A stretch of DNA of 64,000 bases. It comes from Arthrobacter sp. ov118. GTDB lineage: Bacteria > Actinomycetota > Actinomycetes > Actinomycetales > Micrococcaceae. The translations under genes and the position numbers were made by a program. The DNA is taken from contig NZ_FPAY01000008.1 in NCBI RefSeq assembly GCF_900116495.1, forward strand, positions 62,001 through 126,000, read 5' to 3'. Under the pieces are notes generated by a model that saw only the letters and a program-made list of their open reading frames with translations, was not told where the DNA came from and searched no databases. Numbering within the stretch: the stretch's first letter is position 1; each line of letters begins with the position of its first letter. Positions 45,437 to 53,184 of this stretch are shown in pieces.

Positions 45437-45451
45437 GCCCGGACAGTAGGC
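45426..45451 (+). repeat. 13 bp duplication spanning the DUF4307 stop codon
   Basis: CCGGACAGTAGGC occurs at 45426 and 45439. The first copy holds the real TAG (45434-45436), the second gives a TAG in the +1 frame. Confidence 0.9.
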
Positions 45452-45545
45452 CGGCACGGGCGGGCACCGGCCGGGCACCGCCAGCGGACGGCAACACGGT
45501 GTGACCCACACCGCAGCACTCTTTGGTTTGTCCACCAGGATTGAC

Positions 45546-45551
45546 TACAAT
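45546..45551 (+). promoter_or_regulatory. -10 box of the greA promoter
   Basis: TACAAT about 95 bases before the greA start, giving a leader of about 90 bases that contains a small hairpin (GCCACCGTGGC). Confidence 0.55.
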
Positions 45552-45648
45552 GGATCAATACCTTTCCCCCGCTGAGCTGGTTACTGCGTTCTAGAAGTGG
45601 CCACCGTGGCGGGGTCTTTGCTTGTATGACCACCCAAAGGAGAAGTCC

Positions 45649-46143
45649 GTGTCTACCCCCAACAGCGCAACTGCGGCTTGGCTCACCCAGGAAGCTTTTG
45701 ACCGCCTGAAGGCAGAGCTGGACCACCTTTCCGGCCCCGGCCGGGCAGAAATCGTCCAGAAGATCGAAGCCGCGCGCCAGGAGGGCGACCTCAAGGAAAA
45801 CGGCGGCTACCACGCCGCCAAGGAGGAACAGGGCAAGATTGAGGCCCGCATCCGCCAGCTCACGGTACTTCTGCGCGACGCCCACGTCGGCGAGGCCCCC
45901 GCGGACGACGGCATCGTGGAGCCGGGCATGATCGTCGTGGCCCAGATCGCCGGCGACGAGGAGACCTTCCTCCTCGGCTCCCGGGAGATCGCCGGCGACT
46001 CGGACCTGGATGTCTTCAGCGAGAAGTCCCCGCTCGGCGCGGCCATCGTCGGCCACAAGGAGGGCGACAAGCTCAGCTACACCGCCCCGAACGGCAAGGA
46101 CATCACGGTGGAGATCATCTCCGCCAAGCCGTACGTCGGCTGA
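45649..46143 (+). CDS. greA: Transcription elongation factor GreA
   Basis: Rescues backtracked RNA polymerase by stimulating transcript cleavage. The 164-residue product has the N-terminal coiled coil (about 10-75: FDRLKAELDHLS...ARQEGDLKENGGYHAAKEEQGKIEARI) with the acidic tip residues, and the C-terminal FKBP-like domain (ETFLLGSREIAGD, SPLGAAIVGHKEGD). GTG 45649 has AAGGAG 6 bases upstream; the earlier in-frame ATG is not supported. It is monocistronic with its own promoter and a textbook terminator. Confidence 0.95.
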   Translation: MSTPNSATAAWLTQEAFDRLKAELDHLSGPGRAEIVQKIEAARQEGDLKENGGYHAAKEEQGKIEARIRQLTVLLRDAHVGEAPADDGIVEPGMIVVAQIAGDEETFLLGSREIAGDSDLDVFSEKSPLGAAIVGHKEGDKLSYTAPNGKDITVEIISAKPYVG

Positions 46144-46175
46144 CGCCGCACGGTGACATTCCTGAGCGGAACGTT

Positions 46176-46218
46176 CGACGCCGGTCTCCCCTTCGCGGGG
46201 AGGCCGGCGTCGTTTTTT
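46176..46218 (+). terminator. Rho-independent terminator after greA
   Basis: 16 bp hairpin CGACGCCGGTCTCCCC / GGGGAGGCCGGCGTCG (one T-G wobble), loop TTCGC, then six T. The best canonical terminator in the window; it also faces the converging rhomboid gene. Confidence 0.92.
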
Positions 46219-46230
46219 GGGCCAGTGGGG

Positions 46231-46857
46231 TCAGCGTCCGGCGGCGAGCGGCCGGCCGCGCCGGGTGCTCAGCAGCAGCGCCGCGACCACGCCGCCGATC
46301 GCCCCGCCCAGGTGGGCCTGCCACGAGACGAAACTTGCCACCGTGGGCAGGACGCCGAAGAGGATGCCGCCGTAGGCCATGAAGAGCATCAGGGACAGCA
46401 CGATCTGCCACCAGTTCCGGTTAACGAAACCGCGGACCAGCAGGAACGAGAACAGGCCGAAGACCAGTCCGGACGCGCCGACGGTGACACTGGAGCCGCC
46501 GATGAGCCACACCGCGATCCCGGACGCCAGCCAGCTGGCGGCCAGGGCTGTGATGAAGACCCGCAGGCCGGACAGGAACACGAGGAACCCAAAGATGATC
46601 AACGGAAGCGTGTTGGACATCAGGTGCGTGAGGTTGGCGTGCAGCAGCGGGAACGTCAGGATGTCCAGGATTCCGTCGAGGCTGCGCGGCCGCAGCCCGA
46701 AGGTGCGGTTCAGAGAGTGGAATAACGCGATGTTGACCATTTCGATCAGGTAGAGCAGCACCACGAAGGAGCCCACCACCAGCAGGCCCCGGCGGGCCCG
46801 CACCGCGGGCGTATCCCCCGATCCCGGCTGCCCGCCCGGGGACGCGTCCAGCACCAC
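46231..46857 (-). CDS. Rhomboid-family intramembrane serine protease
   Basis: A 208-residue protein with six membrane helices. The catalytic serine sits in GASGLVFGLFSF (GxSG motif) and the histidine in WQAHLGGAIGGVVAALL. HANLTHLMSNTLPLIIFGFL in helix 2 has the typical HxxxN. Substrates are unknown. GTG 46857 (or the adjacent GTG 46854) follows the ilvA stop by 5 bases, so ilvA and this gene are coupled. Confidence 0.92.
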   Translation of the reverse strand: MVLDASPGGQPGSGDTPAVRARRGLLVVGSFVVLLYLIEMVNIALFHSLNRTFGLRPRSLDGILDILTFPLLHANLTHLMSNTLPLIIFGFLVFLSGLRVFITALAASWLASGIAVWLIGGSSVTVGASGLVFGLFSFLLVRGFVNRNWWQIVLSLMLFMAYGGILFGVLPTVASFVSWQAHLGGAIGGVVAALLLSTRRGRPLAAGR

Positions 46858-46862
46858 GCCCC

Positions 46863-48101
46863 CTAGTGCACCACGATCGGCTGGAAACCCTCGGCCCGCA
46901 GCGCCGCAAGAACCTGGCTGCAGTGCTCATGGCCCTTGGTTTCCAGGTTGACCGTGATGGAGACGTCGCCCATGCTGATCGAGCCGCCAACCCGGGTGTG
47001 GTCCAGGCCCGTGACGTTGGCGTCGTTTTCGGCGATGATGCGGGCAATCGTGGCGAGCGAGCCGGGACGGTCATCGAGCATCATGCGCACGGTCATGTAA
47101 CGGCCGTCAGCTGAGAGGCCGCGCTGGATCACCTTGAGCATCAGCATGGGGTCGATGTTGCCGCCGGAGAGAACCACCGCCACGGTGCCGGGATTCTCGA
47201 TCTTGCCCTCCATCAGCGCCGCGACGCCGACGGCCCCGGCGGGTTCAACCACCATCTTGGCGCGCTCCAGCAGGAAGATCAGCGCCCGGGCCAGGGCGTC
47301 TTCACTGACGGTGACGACGTCGTCGACCAGCTCGCGGATGATGCTGAACGGCAGTTGGCCCGGCCGGCCCACGGCGATGCCGTCGGCCATGGTGGAGACT
47401 TTCTTGAGCGGGACGAGAGCGTCCGCGGCCAGCGACGGCGGGTAGGCGGCGGCGTTCTCAGCCTGGACGCCGATGATCCGGATGTTCCGGCCGAGTTCCT
47501 TGGCGCGTGCCTTTACGGCGACTGAAACCCCGGCGAGCAGGCCGCCGCCGCCGACGCCCATGAGGATGGTGTCGACGTCGGGGACCTGTTCGAGGATTTC
47601 CAGCCCGACCGTCCCTTGGCCGGCGACGACGTCGACGTCGTCGAAGGGGTGGACAAAGACGGCGCCGCTTTCATCGGCGTAGCGCTTGGCTTCGGCAAGC
47701 GCCTCGTCCACGTTGTGGCCGTGCAGCACCACCTCGGCGCCGTGGCCGCGCGTTGCGGCGAGCTTGGGCAGCGCGACGCCGAGCGGCATGTAGATGCGGG
47801 CCTTGATGCCCAGGCTCTTCGCGGCGACCGCAACACCTTGGGCGTGGTTGCCGGCGGAGGCCGCGACCACGCCGCGCTGTTTTTCGGCGTCGGAGAGCTT
47901 GGCCATGCGCACATAGGCGCCACGGACCTTGAACGAGCCCGCACGCTGCAGGTTCTCGCATTTGAAGAAGACGTCTGCGCCCACCTGAACGCCGAGGGCC
48001 CGGGAGGATTCCACGGGCGTCCGCGTAATGATCCCGTCGAGCAGCTTCTGCGCCTCCAGGACATCGTCCAGCGTGACGGGCAGGCTCTCTAGGGTGTTCA
48101 C
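46863..48101 (-). CDS. ilvA: Threonine ammonia-lyase with C-terminal ACT domain
   Basis: PLP enzyme of 412 residues that deaminates threonine to 2-oxobutanoate, first step of isoleucine synthesis. The PLP lysine is Lys58 in AGSFKVRGAY; the glycine-rich phosphate loop is MGVGGGGLLAG. The C-terminal ~80 residues form one ACT domain (MMLDDRPGSLATIARIIAENDANV). A single ACT domain marks the TdcB-like/short IlvA form common in actinobacteria. GTG 48101 has AAGGAG upstream. Its neighbours do not belong to the isoleucine pathway. Confidence 0.92.
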   Translation of the reverse strand: MNTLESLPVTLDDVLEAQKLLDGIITRTPVESSRALGVQVGADVFFKCENLQRAGSFKVRGAYVRMAKLSDAEKQRGVVAASAGNHAQGVAVAAKSLGIKARIYMPLGVALPKLAATRGHGAEVVLHGHNVDEALAEAKRYADESGAVFVHPFDDVDVVAGQGTVGLEILEQVPDVDTILMGVGGGGLLAGVSVAVKARAKELGRNIRIIGVQAENAAAYPPSLAADALVPLKKVSTMADGIAVGRPGQLPFSIIRELVDDVVTVSEDALARALIFLLERAKMVVEPAGAVGVAALMEGKIENPGTVAVVLSGGNIDPMLMLKVIQRGLSADGRYMTVRMMLDDRPGSLATIARIIAENDANVTGLDHTRVGGSISMGDVSITVNLETKGHEHCSQVLAALRAEGFQPIVVH

Positions 48102-48122
48102 GAACTATTCTCCTTCTTCGGA

Positions 48123-49436
48123 TCAGGCGTCGGTGCCGCGTCCGGCATCGCTGCCGGGAGCACCGCTGGTGGGTGCGGCGTCCTCGCGGCCGGCGGTGCT
48201 GCCGGGCAGGCGGACGTCTTTGAAGGTGGCTCCGGTGCCGGGTTCGAGGGCAGGGTTGCCCTCTTCTCCCGAGGTTTCCAGCACCTCCTCATGTTCCCAC
48301 GTTCTGCCGGCAATGTAGCGAATTGACGAGTTTGCTACGGCCAGGAGCGGAACGGAGAAGAGCGCGCCCGGGATTCCGGCGAGGTAGGAACCCGCCGCGA
48401 CGGACAAGATGACGGCCACGGGGTGGAGGGCTACGGCCTTGCCCATGACGAGCGGCTGCAGGATGTGGGCCTCGAGCTGCTGGACGCCGAGGACAACCGC
48501 CAGCATGAACAGGGCGTTCACGGGGCCGTTGGCTACAAGTGCCAGCAGCACCGCAATGGCGCCTGTTACCAGCGCGCCAACCACCGGGATGAAGGAACCG
48601 AGGAAGACCAGGACGCCCAAGGGCAGCGCGAGCGGCACACCGAGGAGGGCGGCGCCGACGCCGATTCCTACAGCGTCCACGAAGGCGACGAACATCTGGA
48701 TGCGCGTGTAGCTGACCATGGACGCCCAGCCGCGGCGCCCCGCGCCGTCTGTGGCTCGGCGCGCCCTTCGGGGCAGGAGACGGACCAGGAAAGCCCAGAT
48801 CCGGTCGCCTTCGAGCAGGAAGAAGATCAGCACGAACAGTGCCAGCACCAGGCCGGCGGCGAAGTGCCCGGCCGTGCTCCCGAACGTCAGTGCGCCGCTG
48901 AGGATGCTGCTGCTGTTGTTCTGCAGCGCGGCGGCGCCCTCCTCGATGTATTTGTCGATCTGTGCGGCCGTGAGGTGCAGCGGGCCTTCCGAAAGCCACG
49001 TCTGGACCTGATGGACACCTGTGAGCGCCTGGGACCACAGCTCACCGAACCCCTGGATGAGCTGGCGCCCGACCAGGGTCAGCGCGCCGACGATGGCGCC
49101 GATGAAGCCGAGGATTGTGATGGCGACGGCGAGGCCCTTGGGCACGTGGCGCCGGACGAGCCAGCGCGACACCGGGCTGAGGAGCCCGGCCAGGAGCGCG
49201 GCGACGAGCACCGGGATGATGAGGAAGCTGACGTGGCTGAGCATCCAGATTAGAGCCCCGACCACGAGCAGGATCAGCCCCATGCGCCACGCCCAGGCGG
49301 CAGCGATCCGCACGCCATAGGGAATGTCCTGGTCGATCTCGCGGTCGGTCCGCGCCCGGGACCCGGCCCGGGAGGCGGTCCCGGTCGCGGCGATGACGGG
49401 GTTTGCGGGGAGTGCGGCGTCCTCTGCTGGAGTCAT
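48123..49436 (-). CDS. AI-2E family (PerM-like) membrane transporter
   Basis: A 437-residue polytopic protein. After a polar N-terminus, IRIAAAWAWRMGLILLVVGALIWM and LLAGLLSPVSRWLVRRHVPKGLAVAITILGF match the AI-2E/UPF0118 profile. The later LGVPLALPLGVLVFLGSFIPVVGALVTGAIAVLLAL and VQQLEAHILQPLVMGKAVALHP are strong family motifs. Members export small compounds or sodium; the substrate here is unknown. The C-terminal ~70 residues are a disordered cytoplasmic tail. It lies 21 bases upstream of ilvA. Confidence 0.9.
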   Translation of the reverse strand: MTPAEDAALPANPVIAATGTASRAGSRARTDREIDQDIPYGVRIAAAWAWRMGLILLVVGALIWMLSHVSFLIIPVLVAALLAGLLSPVSRWLVRRHVPKGLAVAITILGFIGAIVGALTLVGRQLIQGFGELWSQALTGVHQVQTWLSEGPLHLTAAQIDKYIEEGAAALQNNSSSILSGALTFGSTAGHFAAGLVLALFVLIFFLLEGDRIWAFLVRLLPRRARRATDGAGRRGWASMVSYTRIQMFVAFVDAVGIGVGAALLGVPLALPLGVLVFLGSFIPVVGALVTGAIAVLLALVANGPVNALFMLAVVLGVQQLEAHILQPLVMGKAVALHPVAVILSVAAGSYLAGIPGALFSVPLLAVANSSIRYIAGRTWEHEEVLETSGEEGNPALEPGTGATFKDVRLPGSTAGREDAAPTSGAPGSDAGRGTDA

Positions 49437-49488
49437 AGCCCCATAATTCCCCAGCGACCGGTTAATAGGAAACCAGCAACGGCCTGCC

Positions 49489-49553
49489 GGGTCAGTGCGC
49501 GGGGTCAGTGCGCGGGGTCAGTGCCCGGTGTCAGTGCGCGGGTCAGCCTGCGG
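49489..49553. repeat. 13 bp tandem repeat that multiplies the epimerase stop codon
   Basis: Five units of GGGTCAGTGCGCG (last one 12-13 bases and diverged). The epimerase TGA (49545-49543) is in the last unit; the others give further TGA codons in frames 0, +1, +2 and 0 on the minus strand. Confidence 0.93.
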
Positions 49554-50568
49554 TGGCAGTGAGCGAGGCGGAGATGCCCCAGTTCATGGCGAACTGCTCC
49601 CCCGGTGCCAGCCAGCGCAGGCCCTCGCCGCTGTTGAACGCGTTGGCCGGCCCGGTCATCGGCTCGATCGCGACCGCCTTCGTGCGGCCCGGGAATTCTG
49701 TCGTCACGAAGACATGGACGTAGCCGCAGCCCGCGTCCTGCCACAGGCTCACGGTCCGCCCGTCCGGGGACCGCAGCGTGTGCCGGGCGACGCCGCCGTC
49801 GAAGGCCAGGTCCGTGTACGCCGAATCGAGATCCAGGGACCCCACCAGCCGCCCGCCGCGCAGGTCGAAGTCGCCGCTGACCGGCTCGGCGCTGCGCGGG
49901 ATGAGGCGGTCATCGGCCACAATCCGGGTTCCGGCGTCCACGCTCACGGTGAGTTCCTCGCTGGGCACGTCACCGAGACGCAGGTACGGGTGGGCGCCGA
50001 GCACGAACGGGGCCGGTTCCTGCGAGTCGTTGATGAGGGTTTGGCGCACGGCCAGCCCGAGGTCCTCGGTCAGTTCGTAACGGACCCGGTGCCGCAGCAG
50101 GAACGGGTAGCCGTGCTGCGGGAAAATGGCCGCTTCCAGGGTGACGGAGAATTCGTCCTCGTCTACCAGTTCATAGGAGGAGTTCCGCAGCAGCCCGTGG
50201 CTGGCGTTGTTGCGGGAGACCTCGGTGATGTCGAGCTGCAGTTTCTTGCCGTTGAGGTGCCAGACACCGTCTTCCACCCGGTTGGCCCACGGCGCCAGGG
50301 TGATGCCGGTGGCACCGGGCGGGATCTGGGCATCGCCATAGGTCTCCGTGAGGGCCGTGCCGCCGCGGCTGTAGAGCCGCAGTCCGGCGGCGAGTTCGGT
50401 GACGACGGCCAGGGCGTCGCCGCGCCGGAGCTCGTATTGCCGGCCGGTCGCGTACCGCCGCATGGCGTCACCGGCGCCGGATGCAGTGCCTGATGCAGTG
50501 CCGGATGCAGTGCCGGATGCAGTGCCGGATACAGTGCCGGATACAGAAGGTGTCGCTGAGGAGTCCAT
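49543..50568 (-). CDS. Aldose 1-epimerase family protein (GalM-like)
   Basis: A 341-residue mutarotase-fold protein, expected to interconvert anomers of galactose or another sugar. Motifs include GITLAPWANRVEDGVW, NNASHGLLRN (His), FVLGAHPYLRLGD (second His of the active site) and IEPMTGPANAFNSG (Glu region). The N-terminal SGTA repeats come from a 12 bp minisatellite. ATG 50568 is 7 bases after a TACGGT box. The divergent galactokinase gene makes galactose a likely substrate. Confidence 0.88.
   Translation of the reverse strand: MDSSATPSVSGTVSGTASGTASGTASGTASGAGDAMRRYATGRQYELRRGDALAVVTELAAGLRLYSRGGTALTETYGDAQIPPGATGITLAPWANRVEDGVWHLNGKKLQLDITEVSRNNASHGLLRNSSYELVDEDEFSVTLEAAIFPQHGYPFLLRHRVRYELTEDLGLAVRQTLINDSQEPAPFVLGAHPYLRLGDVPSEELTVSVDAGTRIVADDRLIPRSAEPVSGDFDLRGGRLVGSLDLDSAYTDLAFDGGVARHTLRSPDGRTVSLWQDAGCGYVHVFVTTEFPGRTKAVAIEPMTGPANAFNSGEGLRWLAPGEQFAMNWGISASLTATAG
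50480..50546. repeat. 12 bp coding minisatellite in the epimerase N-terminus
   Basis: Five and a half units of GATGCAGTGCCG (two with GATAC) from 50480; on the minus strand they encode a Ser-Gly-Thr-Ala repeat. Confidence 0.93.
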
Positions 50569-50575
50569 GGTGACC

Positions 50576-50581
50576 ACCGTA
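50576..50581 (-). promoter_or_regulatory. -10 box of a leaderless epimerase promoter
   Basis: TACGGT, 7 bases, ATG 50568. Confidence 0.5.
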
Positions 50582-50603
50582 CAGAGCAGGCCGGCAACCC
50601 GTA

Positions 50604-50609
50604 TACCTT
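50604..50609 (+). promoter_or_regulatory. -10 box of the galK leader transcript
   Basis: TACCTT, 6 bases, ATG 50616 of the galK leader mini-ORF. Only 47 bases separate the two divergent first ATGs. Confidence 0.55.
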
Positions 50610-50615
50610 GGTTCC

Positions 50616-50648
50616 ATGACTTCGAGCAGCGCAGGTCCCAGGCCATGA
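50616..50648 (+). CDS. Leaderless mini-ORF overlapping the galK start
   Basis: ATG 50616 opens a 10-codon ORF (MTSSSAGPRP) whose TGA (50646-50648) overlaps the galK ATG as ATGA. It starts exactly 6 bases after a TACCTT box. It looks like a leaderless leader peptide that hands ribosomes to galK. A frameshift that removed an original longer N-terminus of GalK is the alternative. Confidence 0.5.
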   Translation: MTSSSAGPRP

Positions 50649-51805
50649 ACCCTTCCCTGGACAGCGGCGGAATCGCCGCCAGGTTTGAGGAGGTCTTTGG
50701 CGCCCGGCCCGACGGCGTGTGGCGGGCACCGGGACGGGTCAACCTCATTGGCGAGCACACCGATTACAACGAGGGCTTCGTCCTGCCGTTCGCGATCGAC
50801 CGGGCTGCCCGGGTGGCGGTCAGGGTGCGGCGGGATTCGACCGCGCGCATGCTGTCGACATTTGGGAACCAGGGGCTGACGACGGCGGACACCGGTTCCC
50901 TGTCACGCGCGGGCGCCCGGGGATGGACCAAGTACCCGCTGGGCGTCATCTGGGCACTTCAGCAGGACGGGCACCGCGTTCCCGGAGTGGACCTGCTGCT
51001 GGATTCCGATGTGCCGCGCGGTGCCGGCCTGTCATCCTCCCATGCCATTGAATGCGCCGTGATTTCGGCATTGAACGAGCTAACGGCCGCCGGCCTCTCC
51101 GTCCAGGACATGGTGCAGGCGACGCAGCGGGCGGAAAACGACTTCGTCGGCGCCCCCACCGGCATCATGGACCAGTCCGCCTCGCTCCGGGCCACGGCCG
51201 GGCACGCCGTCTTCCTCGACTGCCGGGACCAGGCCGTCCGCCTCGTTCCGTTCGACGCCGACGCCGCCGGGCTGGTGCTGCTGGTCATCGACACCAAGGT
51301 CTCCCATTCCCATGCCGGCGGCGGGTACGCGGCCCGGCGGGAATCGTGCGAACTGGCCGCCGAGGTGCTCGGCGTACCGGCCTTGCGCGACGTCGGGCTC
51401 GAGGACCTCGGGGAGGCCAGCGGCCTCCTCGACCTGGAGACGTTCCGTCGCGTCCGTCATGTCGTCACCGAGAACGACCGCGTGTTGCAGACGGTGGAAC
51501 TGCTGGACACCATGGGGCCCGGCGCCATCGGTCCCCTGCTGGATGCCTCCCATGCGTCGATGCGGGACGACTTCGAGATCTCCTGCGCGGAGCTGGACCT
51601 TGCCGTAGACACGGCGCGGTCGGCGGGCGCCATCGGCGCCCGCATGACCGGCGGCGGTTTCGGCGGTTCAGCGATCGCCCTCACCCCGGCGGGTTCGGCC
51701 CAGCAGGTGCGTTACGCCGTCGAACAGGCCTTCGCCCGGGCGGGGTACGCCGCGCCGGAGATCTTCAGCGTCCGCCCCGGGGCAGGGGCCATGCGGCTGG
51801 CGTAG
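50645..51805 (+). CDS. galK: Galactokinase
   Basis: GHMP kinase of 386 residues that phosphorylates galactose at C1. The three family motifs are complete: PGRVNLIGEHTDYNEG (about 25-40), DVPRGAGLSSSHA (phosphate loop, about 120-132) and GARMTGGGFGGSAIAL near the C-terminus. GAPTGIMDQSAS is also typical. ATG 50645 is the first start in family register. Entry is apparently by translational coupling from the 10-codon ORF, since only a weak CAGG precedes it. The other Leloir genes (galT, galE) are not in the window. Confidence 0.94.
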   Translation: MNPSLDSGGIAARFEEVFGARPDGVWRAPGRVNLIGEHTDYNEGFVLPFAIDRAARVAVRVRRDSTARMLSTFGNQGLTTADTGSLSRAGARGWTKYPLGVIWALQQDGHRVPGVDLLLDSDVPRGAGLSSSHAIECAVISALNELTAAGLSVQDMVQATQRAENDFVGAPTGIMDQSASLRATAGHAVFLDCRDQAVRLVPFDADAAGLVLLVIDTKVSHSHAGGGYAARRESCELAAEVLGVPALRDVGLEDLGEASGLLDLETFRRVRHVVTENDRVLQTVELLDTMGPGAIGPLLDASHASMRDDFEISCAELDLAVDTARSAGAIGARMTGGGFGGSAIALTPAGSAQQVRYAVEQAFARAGYAAPEIFSVRPGAGAMRLA

Positions 51806-51813
51806 GCGGGGCG

Positions 51814-51819
51814 TAGTCT
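51814..51819 (+). promoter_or_regulatory. -10 box of a leaderless thiolase promoter
   Basis: TAGTCT, 6 bases, ATG 51826. Confidence 0.6.
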
Positions 51820-51825
51820 GGGCGC

Positions 51826-53064
51826 ATGAGCGAAGCCGTCATCGTCTCCACCGCCAGGAGCCCGATCGGGCGCGCCTTCAAAGGCTCGCTGAAGGACGAA
51901 CGGCCGGACGATCTGGCCGCCGCCATGGTCACGGCGGCCCTGGCCCAGATTCCGGCGTTCGAAGCTGCCGCGGGGCCCGGCCGCGGACTGGATGACATCT
52001 ATCTGGGGTGCGCCGAGCCCAGCGGCGAGGCCGGCTCCAACATGGCCCGCGTGGTCAGCATCCTGGCCGGGCTGGACAACGTTCCCGCCGCCACGATCAA
52101 TCGCTTTTGCGCCTCCAGCCTGCAGACGCTCCGGATGGCGTTCCACGCTATCAAGGCGGGCGAGGGCCAGGCGTTCGTTGCCGCCGGCGTGGAGTCGGTG
52201 TCCCGTTACCGGGAATGGGCCGGTGCGGGCGAAACAGACGCGGGCACCCACAACCCGCGGTTCACGGCGGCACGCAAACGCACCGAGTCCCGCGCGGCCT
52301 CAAACACACCGTGGACCGACCCTCGCCTGGGCGGCCGGATGCCGGACGTGTATATCGCCATGGGCCAGACCGCCGAGAACGTCGCGACAAGCTATGGGAT
52401 CAGCCGCGCGGAGCAGGACGACTGGGCGGTGCTGAGCCAGAACCGGGCCGAGACGGCCATCGCCGCCGGGTTCTACTCCCGCGAAATCACGCCCTATACC
52501 CGCGCCGACGGCTCGGTGGTGGACCGCGACGATTCACCGCGGCCGGGCGTGACGGCCGAAGCCGTCAGTGCCCTGCAGCCGGTCTTCCGCAGCGGCGGCA
52601 CCGTGACGGCCGGGAACGCCTGTCCGCTCAATGACGGGGCGGCCGCCGTCGTGGTCATGAGTGACACGCGCGCCCGCGAGGTGGGGCTCGAGCCGCTGGC
52701 CCGGATCGTTTCCACCGGTGTCAGCGCCCTGTCCCCGGAGCTGATGGGGATGGGACCGGTGGAAGCGACCCGCCGCGCGCTCGAACTCGCCGGACTGACG
52801 ATCCGCGACATCGATCTCGTGGAACTCAACGAAGCTTTCGCGGTCCAGGTGGTGGCGAGCGCACGGGAGCTGGCCATTGAACCGGACAAGCTCAACGTCC
52901 ACGGCGGCGCTATCGCCCTCGGACACCCCTTCGGCATGACCGGCGCACGCATGACCACCACCCTGCTCAACGGGCTCCGCGCCCGGGACGGCACCCTGGG
53001 GCTGGCCACGCTCTGCGTCGGCGGTGGCCAAGGCATGGCGGTGGTGCTGGAGCGACTCAGCTGA
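51826..53064 (+). CDS. Thiolase family acetyl-CoA C-acyltransferase
   Basis: A 412-residue thiolase. The nucleophilic Cys95 lies in NRFCASSLQTL, His367 in GGAIALGHPFGMTGAR and the second catalytic Cys397 in CVGGGQG. STARSPIGRAFKG at the N-terminus is typical. It cleaves 3-ketoacyl-CoA in beta-oxidation or condenses acetyl-CoA; degradative (FadA) use is more likely given the family branch, but no fadB lies alongside. The gene has its own promoter and a terminator. Confidence 0.92.
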   Translation: MSEAVIVSTARSPIGRAFKGSLKDERPDDLAAAMVTAALAQIPAFEAAAGPGRGLDDIYLGCAEPSGEAGSNMARVVSILAGLDNVPAATINRFCASSLQTLRMAFHAIKAGEGQAFVAAGVESVSRYREWAGAGETDAGTHNPRFTAARKRTESRAASNTPWTDPRLGGRMPDVYIAMGQTAENVATSYGISRAEQDDWAVLSQNRAETAIAAGFYSREITPYTRADGSVVDRDDSPRPGVTAEAVSALQPVFRSGGTVTAGNACPLNDGAAAVVVMSDTRAREVGLEPLARIVSTGVSALSPELMGMGPVEATRRALELAGLTIRDIDLVELNEAFAVQVVASARELAIEPDKLNVHGGAIALGHPFGMTGARMTTTLLNGLRARDGTLGLATLCVGGGQGMAVVLERLS

Positions 53065-53119
53065 CGCCACGCGGACGCAAGAACAGGCTCCCGCGGCGGC
53101 TGAAACAGCAGCTTAAACG

Positions 53120-53149
53120 GAAGAGCCCCGCCATGCGGCGGGGCTCTTC
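53120..53149. terminator. Bidirectional terminator between the thiolase and Bax1-like genes
   Basis: Perfect 13 bp hairpin GAAGAGCCCCGCC / GGCGGGGCTCTTC with loop ATGC. Confidence 0.88.
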
Positions 53150-53184
53150 ACTGTATTAGCGAACCGTTCCAGGAACGACGGCGG

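Noticed and set aside
49427..49450. Three-codon ORF (MGL) overlapping the AI-2E transporter start
   Set aside because: TATGA overlap exists but no matching -10 box at 6-7 bases; too short to separate from chance.
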